64,000 nucleotides of DNA from Pseudomonadota bacterium (GTDB lineage: Bacteria; Desulfobacterota; Desulfovibrionia; Desulfovibrionales; Desulfovibrionaceae): positions 62,001-126,000 of the forward strand of contig JAHIUW010000017.1 of NCBI GenBank assembly GCA_018816865.1, written 5' to 3'. Made by a program: the position numbers and the translations under genes. The notes beneath the pieces are model-generated. The model searched no databases. It was given only the letters and a program-made list of their open reading frames with translations, and had not been told where the DNA came from. Position 1 is the first letter of the stretch. Every line of letters starts with the position of its first letter. Shown here one piece after another: positions 34,577-42,672 of this stretch.

Positions 34577-35026
34577 TTATTCGCGCATACGCTTTTCCCA
34601 GTTCCAATCCTTGGATGTGACCACATCCTCCATCCGCCGCAAGCGGCGGTCCAGGCGGTCGAACTTGTCCTTGATGCGGCTCAGGGCGTCGGGCTTGGAC
34701 CGGGTATAGGAATTGTAGAATTCACGCTCCGAGCTGGACTGCGGCTGGACTACGGGTTCCAGCTTCATCAGAAAGGCGGCGATGAAATACATGGCAACGC
34801 CAGGCCACAGGCCGGTGAACAGGATGAACAAGGCCGTGAGCACCCGCACCCAAAACACAGACAGGTCGAAATAATCGGCCAACCCCTGGCACACGCCCAG
34901 GAATCTGCCGTGGCGGGAACGATACATGCCGCAACCCGCAGCCCCCGCAGGGTCGCAACCCCGCCCCTCGGAAGCGTACTCCCGGCGCCTGCCCGAACCG
35001 CCACATCGACCGCTATAGCGTCTCAT
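34577..35026 (-). CDS. pspC: phage shock protein C (PspC domain)
   Basis: A protein of 149 residues with a PspC domain: RHGRFLGVCQGLADYFDLSVFWVR, then a hydrophobic segment LFILFTGLWPGVAMYFIAAFLM. It ends in a charged tail that could form a coiled coil (about 110-149). PspC senses inner-membrane damage and recruits PspA. The first 30 residues are Arg/Gly/Cys-rich and unusual for the family. The ATG at 35026 follows AAGGAGGGG and overlaps pspB by 14 bases. Confidence 0.88.
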   Translation of the reverse strand: MRRYSGRCGGSGRRREYASEGRGCDPAGAAGCGMYRSRHGRFLGVCQGLADYFDLSVFWVRVLTALFILFTGLWPGVAMYFIAAFLMKLEPVVQPQSSSEREFYNSYTRSKPDALSRIKDKFDRLDRRLRRMEDVVTSKDWNWEKRMRE

Positions 35027-35261
35027 CCGGCCCCTCCTTGCCCTTCCTTCCGGCCTCAAAGAGCAGGGTCTCAAGCACGTCGACCCTGTCCTCCATGCGC
35101 GACAGATTTGTGTATATCTCCTGAATCATCCTGGTCTCATCCACCTTCGCTTCAGGCTCACTTCGGGAGAACGCGCCGGAGAACAGCCTGGCCAGGAGAA
35201 ACACCGCACCCACCACGATCAGCAGGGGGACGAGGACGAAACCAACAAAGAAATGTCCCAT
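35013..35261 (-). CDS. pspB: phage shock protein B
   Basis: A small protein of 82 residues. One N-terminal membrane helix (GFVLVPLLIVVGAVFLLARLF) is followed by a charged helix with RMEDRVDVLETLL, matching PspB. In the Psp system it forms a membrane complex with PspC that titrates PspA away from PspF. The ATG at 35261 is preceded by AAGGTGG. It sits between pspA and pspC with the standard gene order. Confidence 0.85.
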   Translation of the reverse strand: MGHFFVGFVLVPLLIVVGAVFLLARLFSGAFSRSEPEAKVDETRMIQEIYTNLSRMEDRVDVLETLLFEAGRKGKEGPDETL

Positions 35262-35305
35262 TGAAACCACCTTGGTACTCGGGGTCGTCTGAATGACGAC
35301 CCCGG

Positions 35306-35992
35306 CTAGCTCTTGCTTTCAGCCTTGCCACCACTCGGCTTCCTGGACTTCTTCAGGGCCGATAATTCATCGTTGACGCTATCCTCTTTTTCCAGAAGAG
35401 AAAACTCATCTTCGAGGCCGGTCCGCTGCTTGGGCGCGGCCAGTTCGGCCTCGGCCTCAAGATGTTCAATGCGGTTCTCAAAGCGGTCGAAGCGCAGCAT
35501 GGTGTCGGAATTGTCCACCCGGGTCAGGGTCCTGCCAGCCCGTCGGCGCTGGGTGGCCCGGGCATGACGCTGTTCCAGCAGGCGTTGCTTCTCGCGGGCC
35601 GAGTGCAACTTATCCTCCAGGCGCGAAATATCCTCGCGGGCCTGTTCAACCAAGCCGTCCAGATACAGGGCCTCGCCGTCCAGGGCCTCCATGCGGCGCA
35701 TGAAGGCGTTCTTTTCCACCAGCGCCTCACGGGCCAGATCGTCGCGCCCCTTGTCCACGGCCAACTCGGCCCGTGCGCCCCACTTGTCCATCTGCTCGGC
35801 CACGGCCTGGCGCTCGCGTTCCTGACCCTTGCGCTCGGCCATGGTCTTGGCGCAGGAGGCCTTGAGCTCCACAAGGGTCTCCTCCATTTCACGCACCATG
35901 AGTCTGATGAGTTTGCGTGGATCCTCGGCCTTGTCCAACAGCACATTGAGATTGGAACCAACGATATCCTTGAATCGGCTGAATACGCCCAT
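35306..35992 (-). CDS. pspA: phage shock protein A
   Basis: A protein of 228 residues, almost entirely helical. It starts MGVFSRFKDIVGSNLNVLLDKAEDPRKLIRLMVREMEE, the PspA/VIPP1 N-terminal membrane-binding helix and conserved loop, and continues as a long coiled coil rich in E, K, R and A. PspA oligomerises on stressed membranes and inhibits PspF. AGGAGG precedes the ATG at 35992. It is first in the pspABC operon and divergent from pspF. Confidence 0.93.
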   Translation of the reverse strand: MGVFSRFKDIVGSNLNVLLDKAEDPRKLIRLMVREMEETLVELKASCAKTMAERKGQERERQAVAEQMDKWGARAELAVDKGRDDLAREALVEKNAFMRRMEALDGEALYLDGLVEQAREDISRLEDKLHSAREKQRLLEQRHARATQRRRAGRTLTRVDNSDTMLRFDRFENRIEHLEAEAELAAPKQRTGLEDEFSLLEKEDSVNDELSALKKSRKPSGGKAESKS

Positions 35993-36141
35993 GCTGTGCC
36001 TCCTTCGATTTTTTTGCTGAATGATCTTGCCGTGCATTGAGCAGGATCCGTGCCTAAGCGCAGCATTCTCTCAACACCCTTTAATTGTTCATGATCTTTT
36101 CTTGACGCCATGCCTAGGCTATGGCATAAATGACCATACAT

Positions 36142-36170
36142 TGGTTATTTTAACCATGCTTTAGTATAAT
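36142..36170 (+). promoter_or_regulatory. pspF promoter with overlapping inverted repeat
   Basis: TGGTTA at 36142-36147 and its inverse TAACCA at 36151-36156 form a 6+3+6 inverted repeat. The first half also serves as a -35-like element exactly 17 bases before a perfect TATAAT at 36165-36170. The predicted transcript start is only a few bases before the pspF ATG. An operator overlapping its own promoter suggests autoregulation (inference). Confidence 0.6.
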
Positions 36171-36180
36171 TAGCCAAATC

Positions 36181-37245
36181 ATGAGCGAGTACTCGTCCAC
36201 CACCGAGGCCATGGGCCAATCCGAGGCGTTCCTGGACTTCATGGAGCGGCTCTCCACGGCGGCCCGGGTGGACCGCCCGGCACTCATCGTGGGCGAGCGG
36301 GGCACGGGCAAGGAACTGGCCGCCGGTCGGCTGCATTACCTCTCGGCCCGCTGGCAGAGGCCGTTCGTGACCCTGAACTGCTCCGCCCTGGCCCCATCGC
36401 TCATCGAAAGCGAACTCTTCGGCCACGAGGCCGGGGCCTTCACCGGGGCTTCGGCCAAGCGCAAGGGACGCTTCGAGGCCGCAGAAGGCGGAACCCTGTT
36501 TCTGGATGAGATCGCCACCATGCCGTTGACCGTGCAGGAAAAAATACTGCGCGCCGTTGAATACGGAGAATTCGAGCGCGTGGGAGGCTCCACGCCGTTG
36601 CGCGTGGATGTGCGGGTGATCGGGGCCACCAATGCGGACCTGCCCTCCCTGGCCGAGGCCGGCCGCTTCAAGCGCGACCTGCTGGACCGCTTGGGGTTCG
36701 AGGTGCTGACCGTGCCGCCGCTTCGGCACCGCCCCGGCGACATGGAGCTTCTGGCCCGACACTTTGCCGACCGCATGGCCGTGGAGATCGGACGCCGGGA
36801 ACCTCCGCGTTTCTCTGTCGGAGCCTTGGCAACCCTGGCCGCGCACCCTTGGCCCGGCAACGTGCGCGAATTGAAGAACGTTATTGAGCGCGCGGTCTAC
36901 CGCACCGAGGGCGACGTGATCCAGGAGCTGGTTCTGGACCCCTTCGATTCCCCCTGGCGACCGGCAGCGCCTGATTTTCCTTCCCCCTCGCACCGGCAGA
37001 CGCAGGGGGAATCCTCCACAATGGCCACCCCTGCCCGGCGCGCCGACCTCACCCTTGGCGCGCCGGGCGGGATCGGCCTTGTGCCGCTGCACGAAGCCGT
37101 GCGCGGACTGGAACTACAGCTCATGAAAAACGCCTTGACTCAGACACGGCATCATCAGAGAAAAGCGGCAGCGATGCTGGGACTGAGCTATCACCAGTTC
37201 CGAGGCCTGTACCGCAAACACAAAGAGGCCCTTGATGCCACCTAG
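36181..37245 (+). CDS. pspF: PspF, sigma-54-dependent activator of the psp operon
   Basis: A 354-residue bacterial enhancer-binding protein without an N-terminal receiver domain, as is usual for PspF. Walker A is GERGTGKE (38-45), the sigma-54 contact motif GAFTGA is at 85-90, and GGTLFLDEIA is Walker B. A Fis-type helix-turn-helix closes the protein (RKAAAMLGLSYHQFRGLYRKH). The opening MSEYSS and much of the sequence parallel enterobacterial PspF. There is no ribosome binding site before the ATG and the promoter is very close, so translation may be leaderless. A linker of about 30 residues precedes the HTH. Confidence 0.94.
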   Translation: MSEYSSTTEAMGQSEAFLDFMERLSTAARVDRPALIVGERGTGKELAAGRLHYLSARWQRPFVTLNCSALAPSLIESELFGHEAGAFTGASAKRKGRFEAAEGGTLFLDEIATMPLTVQEKILRAVEYGEFERVGGSTPLRVDVRVIGATNADLPSLAEAGRFKRDLLDRLGFEVLTVPPLRHRPGDMELLARHFADRMAVEIGRREPPRFSVGALATLAAHPWPGNVRELKNVIERAVYRTEGDVIQELVLDPFDSPWRPAAPDFPSPSHRQTQGESSTMATPARRADLTLGAPGGIGLVPLHEAVRGLELQLMKNALTQTRHHQRKAAAMLGLSYHQFRGLYRKHKEALDAT

Positions 37246-38287
37246 ACTCCTGCCCTTTCTGCTGGCCCTGGCCACCGCCATCCTGCTGTCCGCCCCTGTA
37301 CATGCCGAAGACGCACCCCGACCGGGTGAGCACTGGGCCATGTCGCTGTACAACGAGAACGACAAGCTCGCCGGAACCGACCAACACTACACCAACGCCG
37401 TCAAGCTCACCGTAGTCACCATGGACCTGCGCGAATACGCCCACAGCGAGGTCGTCGCCGAGTATTTCCCCTGGCTGATCCCGGCCATCAAGGAAGCCCC
37501 TTTCGTCAATGATCCCGAGAAGACCCGCAACATTGCCTTCTCCATAGGCAACGAGATCTACACCCCCATCGACGTCAAAGCCACGCAGTTGATCCGCGAC
37601 GACCGGCCCTACGCGGGCTGGACCTATGCCTCCCTGGCCCTGCACGCCAAGGACGCCAACCGGCTGGACACCTTTGAGACCACGCTGGGCATCGTCGGCC
37701 CGTCGGCGCACTCGGACTCCATCCAGAACAATTTTCACAGGCTGATCGGCACGTTTCCGTCCGATGGCTGGAACAACCAGTTGCGCGACGAACCCGGGAT
37801 CATGCTCTCCTGGCAGCGCCGTCTGCGCCACGAATACCTCTTCGAGGACAGCCCCTGGGGGGTCGACTTCGTGCCCCACCTCGGGGCCACCGCGGGCAAC
37901 GTCCTGACGTACGCCAACCTCGGCGGGCAGGTGCGCCTGGGGTACCACCTGCCCCGGGACTTCGGCGTCTCCCCCATCCAGACGGGTTCCACCGTGGGCA
38001 CCCCCACGGAGCAAGACGATCCCCGCCTGAACGGGGATTGGGGCTTCAACATCTTCGCCGGGGCGGACGGTCGGGCCGTGGCTCGCAACATCTTCCTGGA
38101 TGGCAACACCTTCCGCCAGAGCCACCATGTGGACAAGATCCCGTTCGTGGCGGATCTCTACGGTGGGGCCTCCCTGTTCTGGGATCGCTGGACCCTGACC
38201 TACACCCGCGTCTACCGCTCGCGCGAGTTCACGGAACAGAAAGACGGGCAGGTTTTCGGATCCTTCAACCTTTCCGTGACCTTCTGA
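37235..38287 (+). CDS. LpxR-like outer-membrane lipid A deacylase (DUF2219)
   Basis: A protein of 350 residues with a signal peptide (cleavage after VHA). The mature part begins YNENDKLAGTDQHYTNAVKLT, the LpxR signature that includes the active-site Asn-Asp and YTN, and RPYAGW follows. The remainder is rich in alternating beta-strand patterns and ends in a Phe, typical of outer-membrane barrels. LpxR removes the 3'-acyloxyacyl group of lipid A. The ATG overlaps the end of pspF by 11 bases, which ties it to the envelope-stress regulator. Confidence 0.85.
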   Translation: MPPRLLPFLLALATAILLSAPVHAEDAPRPGEHWAMSLYNENDKLAGTDQHYTNAVKLTVVTMDLREYAHSEVVAEYFPWLIPAIKEAPFVNDPEKTRNIAFSIGNEIYTPIDVKATQLIRDDRPYAGWTYASLALHAKDANRLDTFETTLGIVGPSAHSDSIQNNFHRLIGTFPSDGWNNQLRDEPGIMLSWQRRLRHEYLFEDSPWGVDFVPHLGATAGNVLTYANLGGQVRLGYHLPRDFGVSPIQTGSTVGTPTEQDDPRLNGDWGFNIFAGADGRAVARNIFLDGNTFRQSHHVDKIPFVADLYGGASLFWDRWTLTYTRVYRSREFTEQKDGQVFGSFNLSVTF

Positions 38288-38444
38288 TGCGAGGGTTTTC
38301 CCTCGGCAGGCCTTGGCGCGCATGGGCTCCGCAACGCTTGCCATTGGCGGATATCATGATTATGTACAAGCTGTGAGAGTCAATAACACAATCGAATCCC
38401 CAACCTCAGCACCCCACATTCCGGACCCCCTAAAAAACACCGCC

Positions 38445-39665
38445 ATGAAGTATTCCATCCACAAGCGCCGGGCCGCTTACAGCCCCATCACTCTGTTCCT
38501 GGCAGCCAGCCTGCTGCTGGTCTGCCTTGTGCTGATTCCCCTGCGGGCCACGGCCGAACAGGGCAGCGGCTTTGAAGCCATAAGCGTAAACAAGGCTTCG
38601 GCCGAAGTGGAACCCGACGCCACAGGCCAGGCCATACTGCAAGCTGTGCAGACCCTCATGACCGCCATCGACCAACCGCAATCGTCCTCCACCACCTCCG
38701 AGGCCATGGGCGTCCTGGCAGGCATCGCCGACTCAGACGGCCCGGCCGAAATCGATCTGCCCTCCCTGGACGGAGCCAAGGGGGTTGCCCTGCGCGAGCG
38801 GGTGGACAGTCCCTTGGCGCGCATCCTGGAATACGCCTACAACCCCGAGGTTCCCGCCTATCTGGTGCTGCCCTCGGTGGTGCGGCTGTCCCAGTGGTAT
38901 CCGGGCAGCGACATCCTGAGCCTGGAAACCCCGCTGTTCAAGCAGCTCCCGGCCCCTGCCCAGCCCCTCATCCTGCGCGGACGCGAGTATGAAGAGATCA
39001 CCCCCGACGTATCCTCGGGCGGATACTACAGCTACGACCTTGATCGCATGCTGGCCCTGTTCCAGCACGAAGGGCGCAACGTGCTTGTCTCCGTGGCCCG
39101 CCAGGACGGTGAATCCGGAGTGGGCAAGAAGGGTGTGGTCCTGGACGACAACAAATGGAACTATTTCTACTCCGGCCAGGACGGGCTGACCCAGGGGGCC
39201 ATCGGCTGGATGGATACCTATATGTACGCCTCCTGGTCCGTGTCCGTTTTCGTGGAAAAGCCCGACGGGACCACGACGAACATGGTCTTCAAATGGCTGC
39301 GTGCCGGATGGGCGGGCATGAACGTGGTCCAGGGCAGCCACATCCTTGAGGGCTGCAAGCGCTTTGCCCGGGCCTTCCGCTCGGTCATCGAGTCCGACCT
39401 GCTGCCCGCGGCGGCGGAACTCTCCGCCAAGACCCGCGAGTTGCTGGCCCTGTCGGAAAATGAGCTGGACTTGCGCATCAAGCGCTATGCCCGCCAGATC
39501 GAAAGCCTTTGGAAGGACCACCCCGTTCTCTCGCGACGCACCTTTGCCAAGATCCTGGCAGGCGGGGGCTATGCCAAGGCCCTGAACCGCGAACAGCGCG
39601 TCAGCGCCCTGCTTCTGGAATACCTCAAAGCCCAGCTGCTGGGGCCCACCATCCGCCAAGGCTGA
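38445..39665 (+). CDS. exported hypothetical protein
   Basis: A protein of 406 residues. After a basic start, a hydrophobic stretch (ITLFLAASLLLVCLVLIPL, about 14-32) is a signal peptide or anchor. The rest is soluble, with many aromatic residues in the middle (NKWNYFYSGQDG, MDTYMYASWSVSVFV) and a helical C-terminal part (AAAELSAKTRELLALSENELD). There are no catalytic motifs I recognise. I set the start at the ATG at 38445, since longer starts would place 44 unrelated residues before the signal; no clear ribosome site is visible. The function is unknown. Confidence 0.65.
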   Translation: MKYSIHKRRAAYSPITLFLAASLLLVCLVLIPLRATAEQGSGFEAISVNKASAEVEPDATGQAILQAVQTLMTAIDQPQSSSTTSEAMGVLAGIADSDGPAEIDLPSLDGAKGVALRERVDSPLARILEYAYNPEVPAYLVLPSVVRLSQWYPGSDILSLETPLFKQLPAPAQPLILRGREYEEITPDVSSGGYYSYDLDRMLALFQHEGRNVLVSVARQDGESGVGKKGVVLDDNKWNYFYSGQDGLTQGAIGWMDTYMYASWSVSVFVEKPDGTTTNMVFKWLRAGWAGMNVVQGSHILEGCKRFARAFRSVIESDLLPAAAELSAKTRELLALSENELDLRIKRYARQIESLWKDHPVLSRRTFAKILAGGGYAKALNREQRVSALLLEYLKAQLLGPTIRQG

Positions 39666-39680
39666 CCCGGACTCTTGCCC

Positions 39681-39732
39681 ACAACAATTCAAAGCCGCGC
39701 AAGCTCATGCTTGCGCGGCTTTGAATTGTTGT
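39681..39732. terminator. 24-bp perfect hairpin between convergent genes
   Basis: The arms 39681-39704 and 39709-39732 pair perfectly around TCAT. It lies 15 bases after the stop of the exported protein and 12 bases before the stop of the chemoreceptor, so it is probably bidirectional. Confidence 0.88.
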
Positions 39733-39744
39733 GAGGTCGTGCGC

Positions 39745-41814
39745 CTAGAACTTGACCAGTCCTTGCGCGTCGTCGCCGGGGGGCAATGCCCGCGTTGAGC
39801 GGCCGACCAATCCCGAGGCAAAACGGGCTCCCGTTCCTGACACGGTGAAGTAGTCCATGGACTGCTGCAACTGCGTTGCCTGGGCGGACAGCTCCTCGGC
39901 GGTGGCCGCAAGCTCTTCGGCCGAGGAGGCGTTGGCCTGCACGGCCTGATCCATCTCGCGGATCGAACTCGTAATGCGCGCGGCCTGACCGCTCTGCTCG
40001 GCGCTGGCCGCGGCCACTTCCTGCACCAGTTGGGCGGAGCGCCGCACGTCCGGTACCACCCGGCCGATGATCTCCCCGGCCCGTTCGGCCACATCCACGC
40101 TCTCCGTCGAAAGACCCAGTATCTCAGCCGCGGCCTGGCCGCTCTTTTCGGCCAGCTTGCGCACTTCCGAAGCCACCACGGCAAAACCCTTGCCGTGCTC
40201 GCCGGCGCGGGCCGCCTCGATGGCGGCATTCAGGGCCAACAGGTTCGTCTGGCGTGCAATCTCCTCAATGATGGAGATCTTTGCCGCAATCTCCTTCATG
40301 GTCCGCACCGTGCTCTCCACGGCCTCGCCGCCTTCCTGGGCCTCCTGGGCCACCTTGAGTACGATGCGCTCGGATTCCCGCGCATTCTGCGCATTGCGGG
40401 TAATGCCGTCGGTCATGTCCGCGACCAACCCGGTGACCCGTTCGATGGCTGCGGCCTGTTCGGTCACGGATTGGGAAAGGCTTTCGGCGCTGGCCGTCAG
40501 TTCCTCGCTGCCTGCGGCCACCTGCTCCGCGGCATTTTTGACGTCTGTCACGATTGTCACCAGATTTTCTGCCATGCGTTTGATGGCCGCGAACACCCCG
40601 CGTGCGGGCTGGGCGGTCTCCATGTCGCGGGTCAGATCGCCCTCGGCGATGGTCTCGGCAATAGCGGCCATATCCAGCGGTTCCGCACCGATGGTATTGG
40701 TCACCCCCCGCGCGAAGAGCAACCCCGATACCGCCGCAAGCAAGGCCACGACCCCGGCCACGGCGAGGATCAGGAACAACATGCCCCTGACCGTCGCCGA
40801 GACGGCCTGCCGCTTGGCAGCCACAGCCTCGTCGATGGCGTCGGTATAGACCCCCATGCCCACGACCCAGTTCCAGGGGCCGAACAGCTGCACATAGGAG
40901 AGCTTGGGAAATTCTTCTTCCTTGCCGGGCTTGGTCCACCAGTAGGAATAAAAGCCCTCGCCCTTGTTCCTGGCCAGTTCGGTCATTTCTCGGATCACGG
41001 GGGTACCGCGCTTGTCCTGAAAATCGACCATGCTCTTGCCGATCAGATCCGAATTGGAATGAGCGATCATGGTTGATTCGAAATCGTTGACCCAGAAATA
41101 GTTGCCATCCGCCATGCGCATGGCCATGACCTGGCGGGCGGCCTCGGCCTGCATCTGTGTGGAGACATCCTCAATCCAGGCACCCGTGCCGAAAATCCAG
41201 CCCAATTCGGGGATCAGGCGCACGTAGGAGACCTTGAGCTTGGGTTCGCTCTCCCCGGGCTTGGCCCAAAGGTAGGCGACCATGCCGGCACCGTCCCGGC
41301 GGCAGACCTCGACCATTTCCCTGAAGAGATAGGTGCCCTCGGGATCCTTGAACTGCGACATGTCCTTGCCGTCCAGGGACGGGTTGGCGGAATGCATGAC
41401 CATCCTGGCGTCCATGTCATTGATCCAGAGATAGTTGTCGCCATCGAAGCGTACGGCCTTGGTCAAGGCCTTGATGACGGCCTGGGCCTTGGGCACGGAA
41501 CCCGCGCTGGCTTTCAGTTCATGCTCGGCCTGGCTGACGGCCGAGTCCACAACCCTCTTCAGCCCCGCCATGGTGGACAACTTGAGGCCCTCGATGTCCT
41601 GAGAACGACGGTGGTATTCCTCCACGGTCTTGACGGCCATGCCCACCAGTTCATTGAGCTGTTTCTTTTCCTGATCCATGGCTTGATCGCTGTAGGCGGC
41701 GATCTCCCGCTCAGCATAGCTGGTCAGCTGGAGAATGAAGACAGCACACAGCAGGGCGATGGTGACGATGACGGCCAGCACCTGGAATCCGGTCAGTTTG
41801 GTTCTCAACTTCAT
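39745..41814 (-). CDS. methyl-accepting chemotaxis protein with tandem Cache sensor
   Basis: A protein of 689 residues. A first membrane helix (about 11-33) is followed by two similar Cache modules, each with an [16 protein letters not shown]-like start and a WAKPGE or WTKPGK turn, then by a second helix ([23 protein letters not shown]), HAMP and the signalling domain. The receptor tip reads [22 protein letters not shown]. No C-terminal pentapeptide for CheR binding is present. CAGGAGC precedes the ATG at 41814 by seven bases; upstream codons to 42021 are AT-rich and not conserved. The ligand is probably a small organic acid, judging only by the domain type. Confidence 0.93.
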   Translation of the reverse strand: MKLRTKLTGFQVLAVIVTIALLCAVFILQLTSYAEREIAAYSDQAMDQEKKQLNELVGMAVKTVEEYHRRSQDIEGLKLSTMAGLKRVVDSAVSQAEHELKASAGSVPKAQAVIKALTKAVRFDGDNYLWINDMDARMVMHSANPSLDGKDMSQFKDPEGTYLFREMVEVCRRDGAGMVAYLWAKPGESEPKLKVSYVRLIPELGWIFGTGAWIEDVSTQMQAEAARQVMAMRMADGNYFWVNDFESTMIAHSNSDLIGKSMVDFQDKRGTPVIREMTELARNKGEGFYSYWWTKPGKEEEFPKLSYVQLFGPWNWVVGMGVYTDAIDEAVAAKRQAVSATVRGMLFLILAVAGVVALLAAVSGLLFARGVTNTIGAEPLDMAAIAETIAEGDLTRDMETAQPARGVFAAIKRMAENLVTIVTDVKNAAEQVAAGSEELTASAESLSQSVTEQAAAIERVTGLVADMTDGITRNAQNARESERIVLKVAQEAQEGGEAVESTVRTMKEIAAKISIIEEIARQTNLLALNAAIEAARAGEHGKGFAVVASEVRKLAEKSGQAAAEILGLSTESVDVAERAGEIIGRVVPDVRRSAQLVQEVAAASAEQSGQAARITSSIREMDQAVQANASSAEELAATAEELSAQATQLQQSMDYFTVSGTGARFASGLVGRSTRALPPGDDAQGLVKF

Positions 41815-42172
41815 CTGTTCAGCTCCTGGAGGCTGTCGGATCATTTCCGAAAGAGGATGGCTGGGCTGGCTCCGTCGGCATGGGCAAGCATCAAAAGCAT
41901 CACCAGATAATACCATCCTAGATATTAAAAGGACAATCAAATCCAAGGATATTCCCTTGTATACCAGTAGTATTAACGCTTCCTCAAGTAAAAGAATGAA
42001 CGAAGCCGTATGGTTCAACAACCTTCCATGAGATCACCCCAGACAGCAATTAGCTTTGAATGCGCTTTATTCTTCCAAACCTGATTTATTCAGAATATAA
42101 TTCTGGATCAAAGCACTTTTAATGAACTTCATTCTTGACACTACCAATATTTTAGAATTTTATGAAGCCACT
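41815..42172. other. AT-rich divergent region between chemoreceptor and Lrp genes
   Basis: About 360 bases, AT-rich towards the Lrp side. It holds the candidate Lrp-gene promoter listed separately and presumably the chemoreceptor promoter. No further gene is visible. Confidence 0.45.
42135..42163 (+). promoter_or_regulatory. candidate promoter of the Lrp-type regulator
   Basis: A perfect TTGACA at 42135-42140 is separated by 17 bases from TTTTAT at 42158-42163 (4 of 6 matches). It lies inside the longest possible reading frame and ends 9 bases before the ATG at 42173, favouring the shorter start and a nearly leaderless message. Confidence 0.45.
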
Positions 42173-42649
42173 ATGCGCAAGAATCACCTCGACGACACAG
42201 ATCGGCAGATCCTGAGCCTGTTGCAGGGCAATGCCCGCATTTCCAATGCGGAAATCGCCCGGCGCGTGGGCAAGGCGCCCTCCGCCATCCTGGAGCGAAT
42301 CCGCAAACTGGAAACAAGCGGGGTGATCCTTGGCTATGAGACGCGGATCTCCCCCAAGGCCCTGGGTCTGGGGCTGACGGCGTTCACCTTCGTGCATGCC
42401 GAGGATGCGGTGGGCTCCACCCGATCCGGTCATGAACTGGCCGAACTACCCGAGGTGCTCGAGGTGCATCACACCGCCGGTCAGGACGCCTACCTGATCA
42501 AGGTGCGCGTGGGCGACACCGAGGAATTGGGGCAACTGCTGCGCAAGATCGGCAGCATTGATTCCGTACGCGACACCCGCTCCACCATTGTGCTCGGCTC
42601 CGTCAAGGAGACCATCGCACTGACCATCAGAAACGACACCCAAGACTAA
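42173..42649 (+). CDS. Lrp/AsnC family regulator, probably of the proline catabolic gene
   Basis: A protein of about 158 residues. The N-terminal helix-turn-helix is LDDTDRQILSLLQGNARISNAEIARRVGKAPSAILERIRKLE, and the C-terminal RAM effector domain includes EVLEVHHTAGQDAYLIKVRVGD. Lrp-type proteins bind amino acids and act as octamers. The proline-degrading gene starts 23 bases after its stop, so it is the likely target and proline the likely effector (inference, in analogy to PutR). The ATG at 42173 suits the family start; the ATG at 42122 would read through the candidate promoter. Neither has a ribosome site. Confidence 0.85.
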   Translation: MRKNHLDDTDRQILSLLQGNARISNAEIARRVGKAPSAILERIRKLETSGVILGYETRISPKALGLGLTAFTFVHAEDAVGSTRSGHELAELPEVLEVHHTAGQDAYLIKVRVGDTEELGQLLRKIGSIDSVRDTRSTIVLGSVKETIALTIRNDTQD

Positions 42650-42672
42650 AGCCCAACGATACGGAGACCCCC

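Noticed and set aside
35993-36180. A sigma-54 (-24/-12) promoter for pspA
   Set aside because: Expected from PspF biology, but I found no GG-N10-GC element with acceptable flanks on the minus strand by eye. A motif scan could overturn this.
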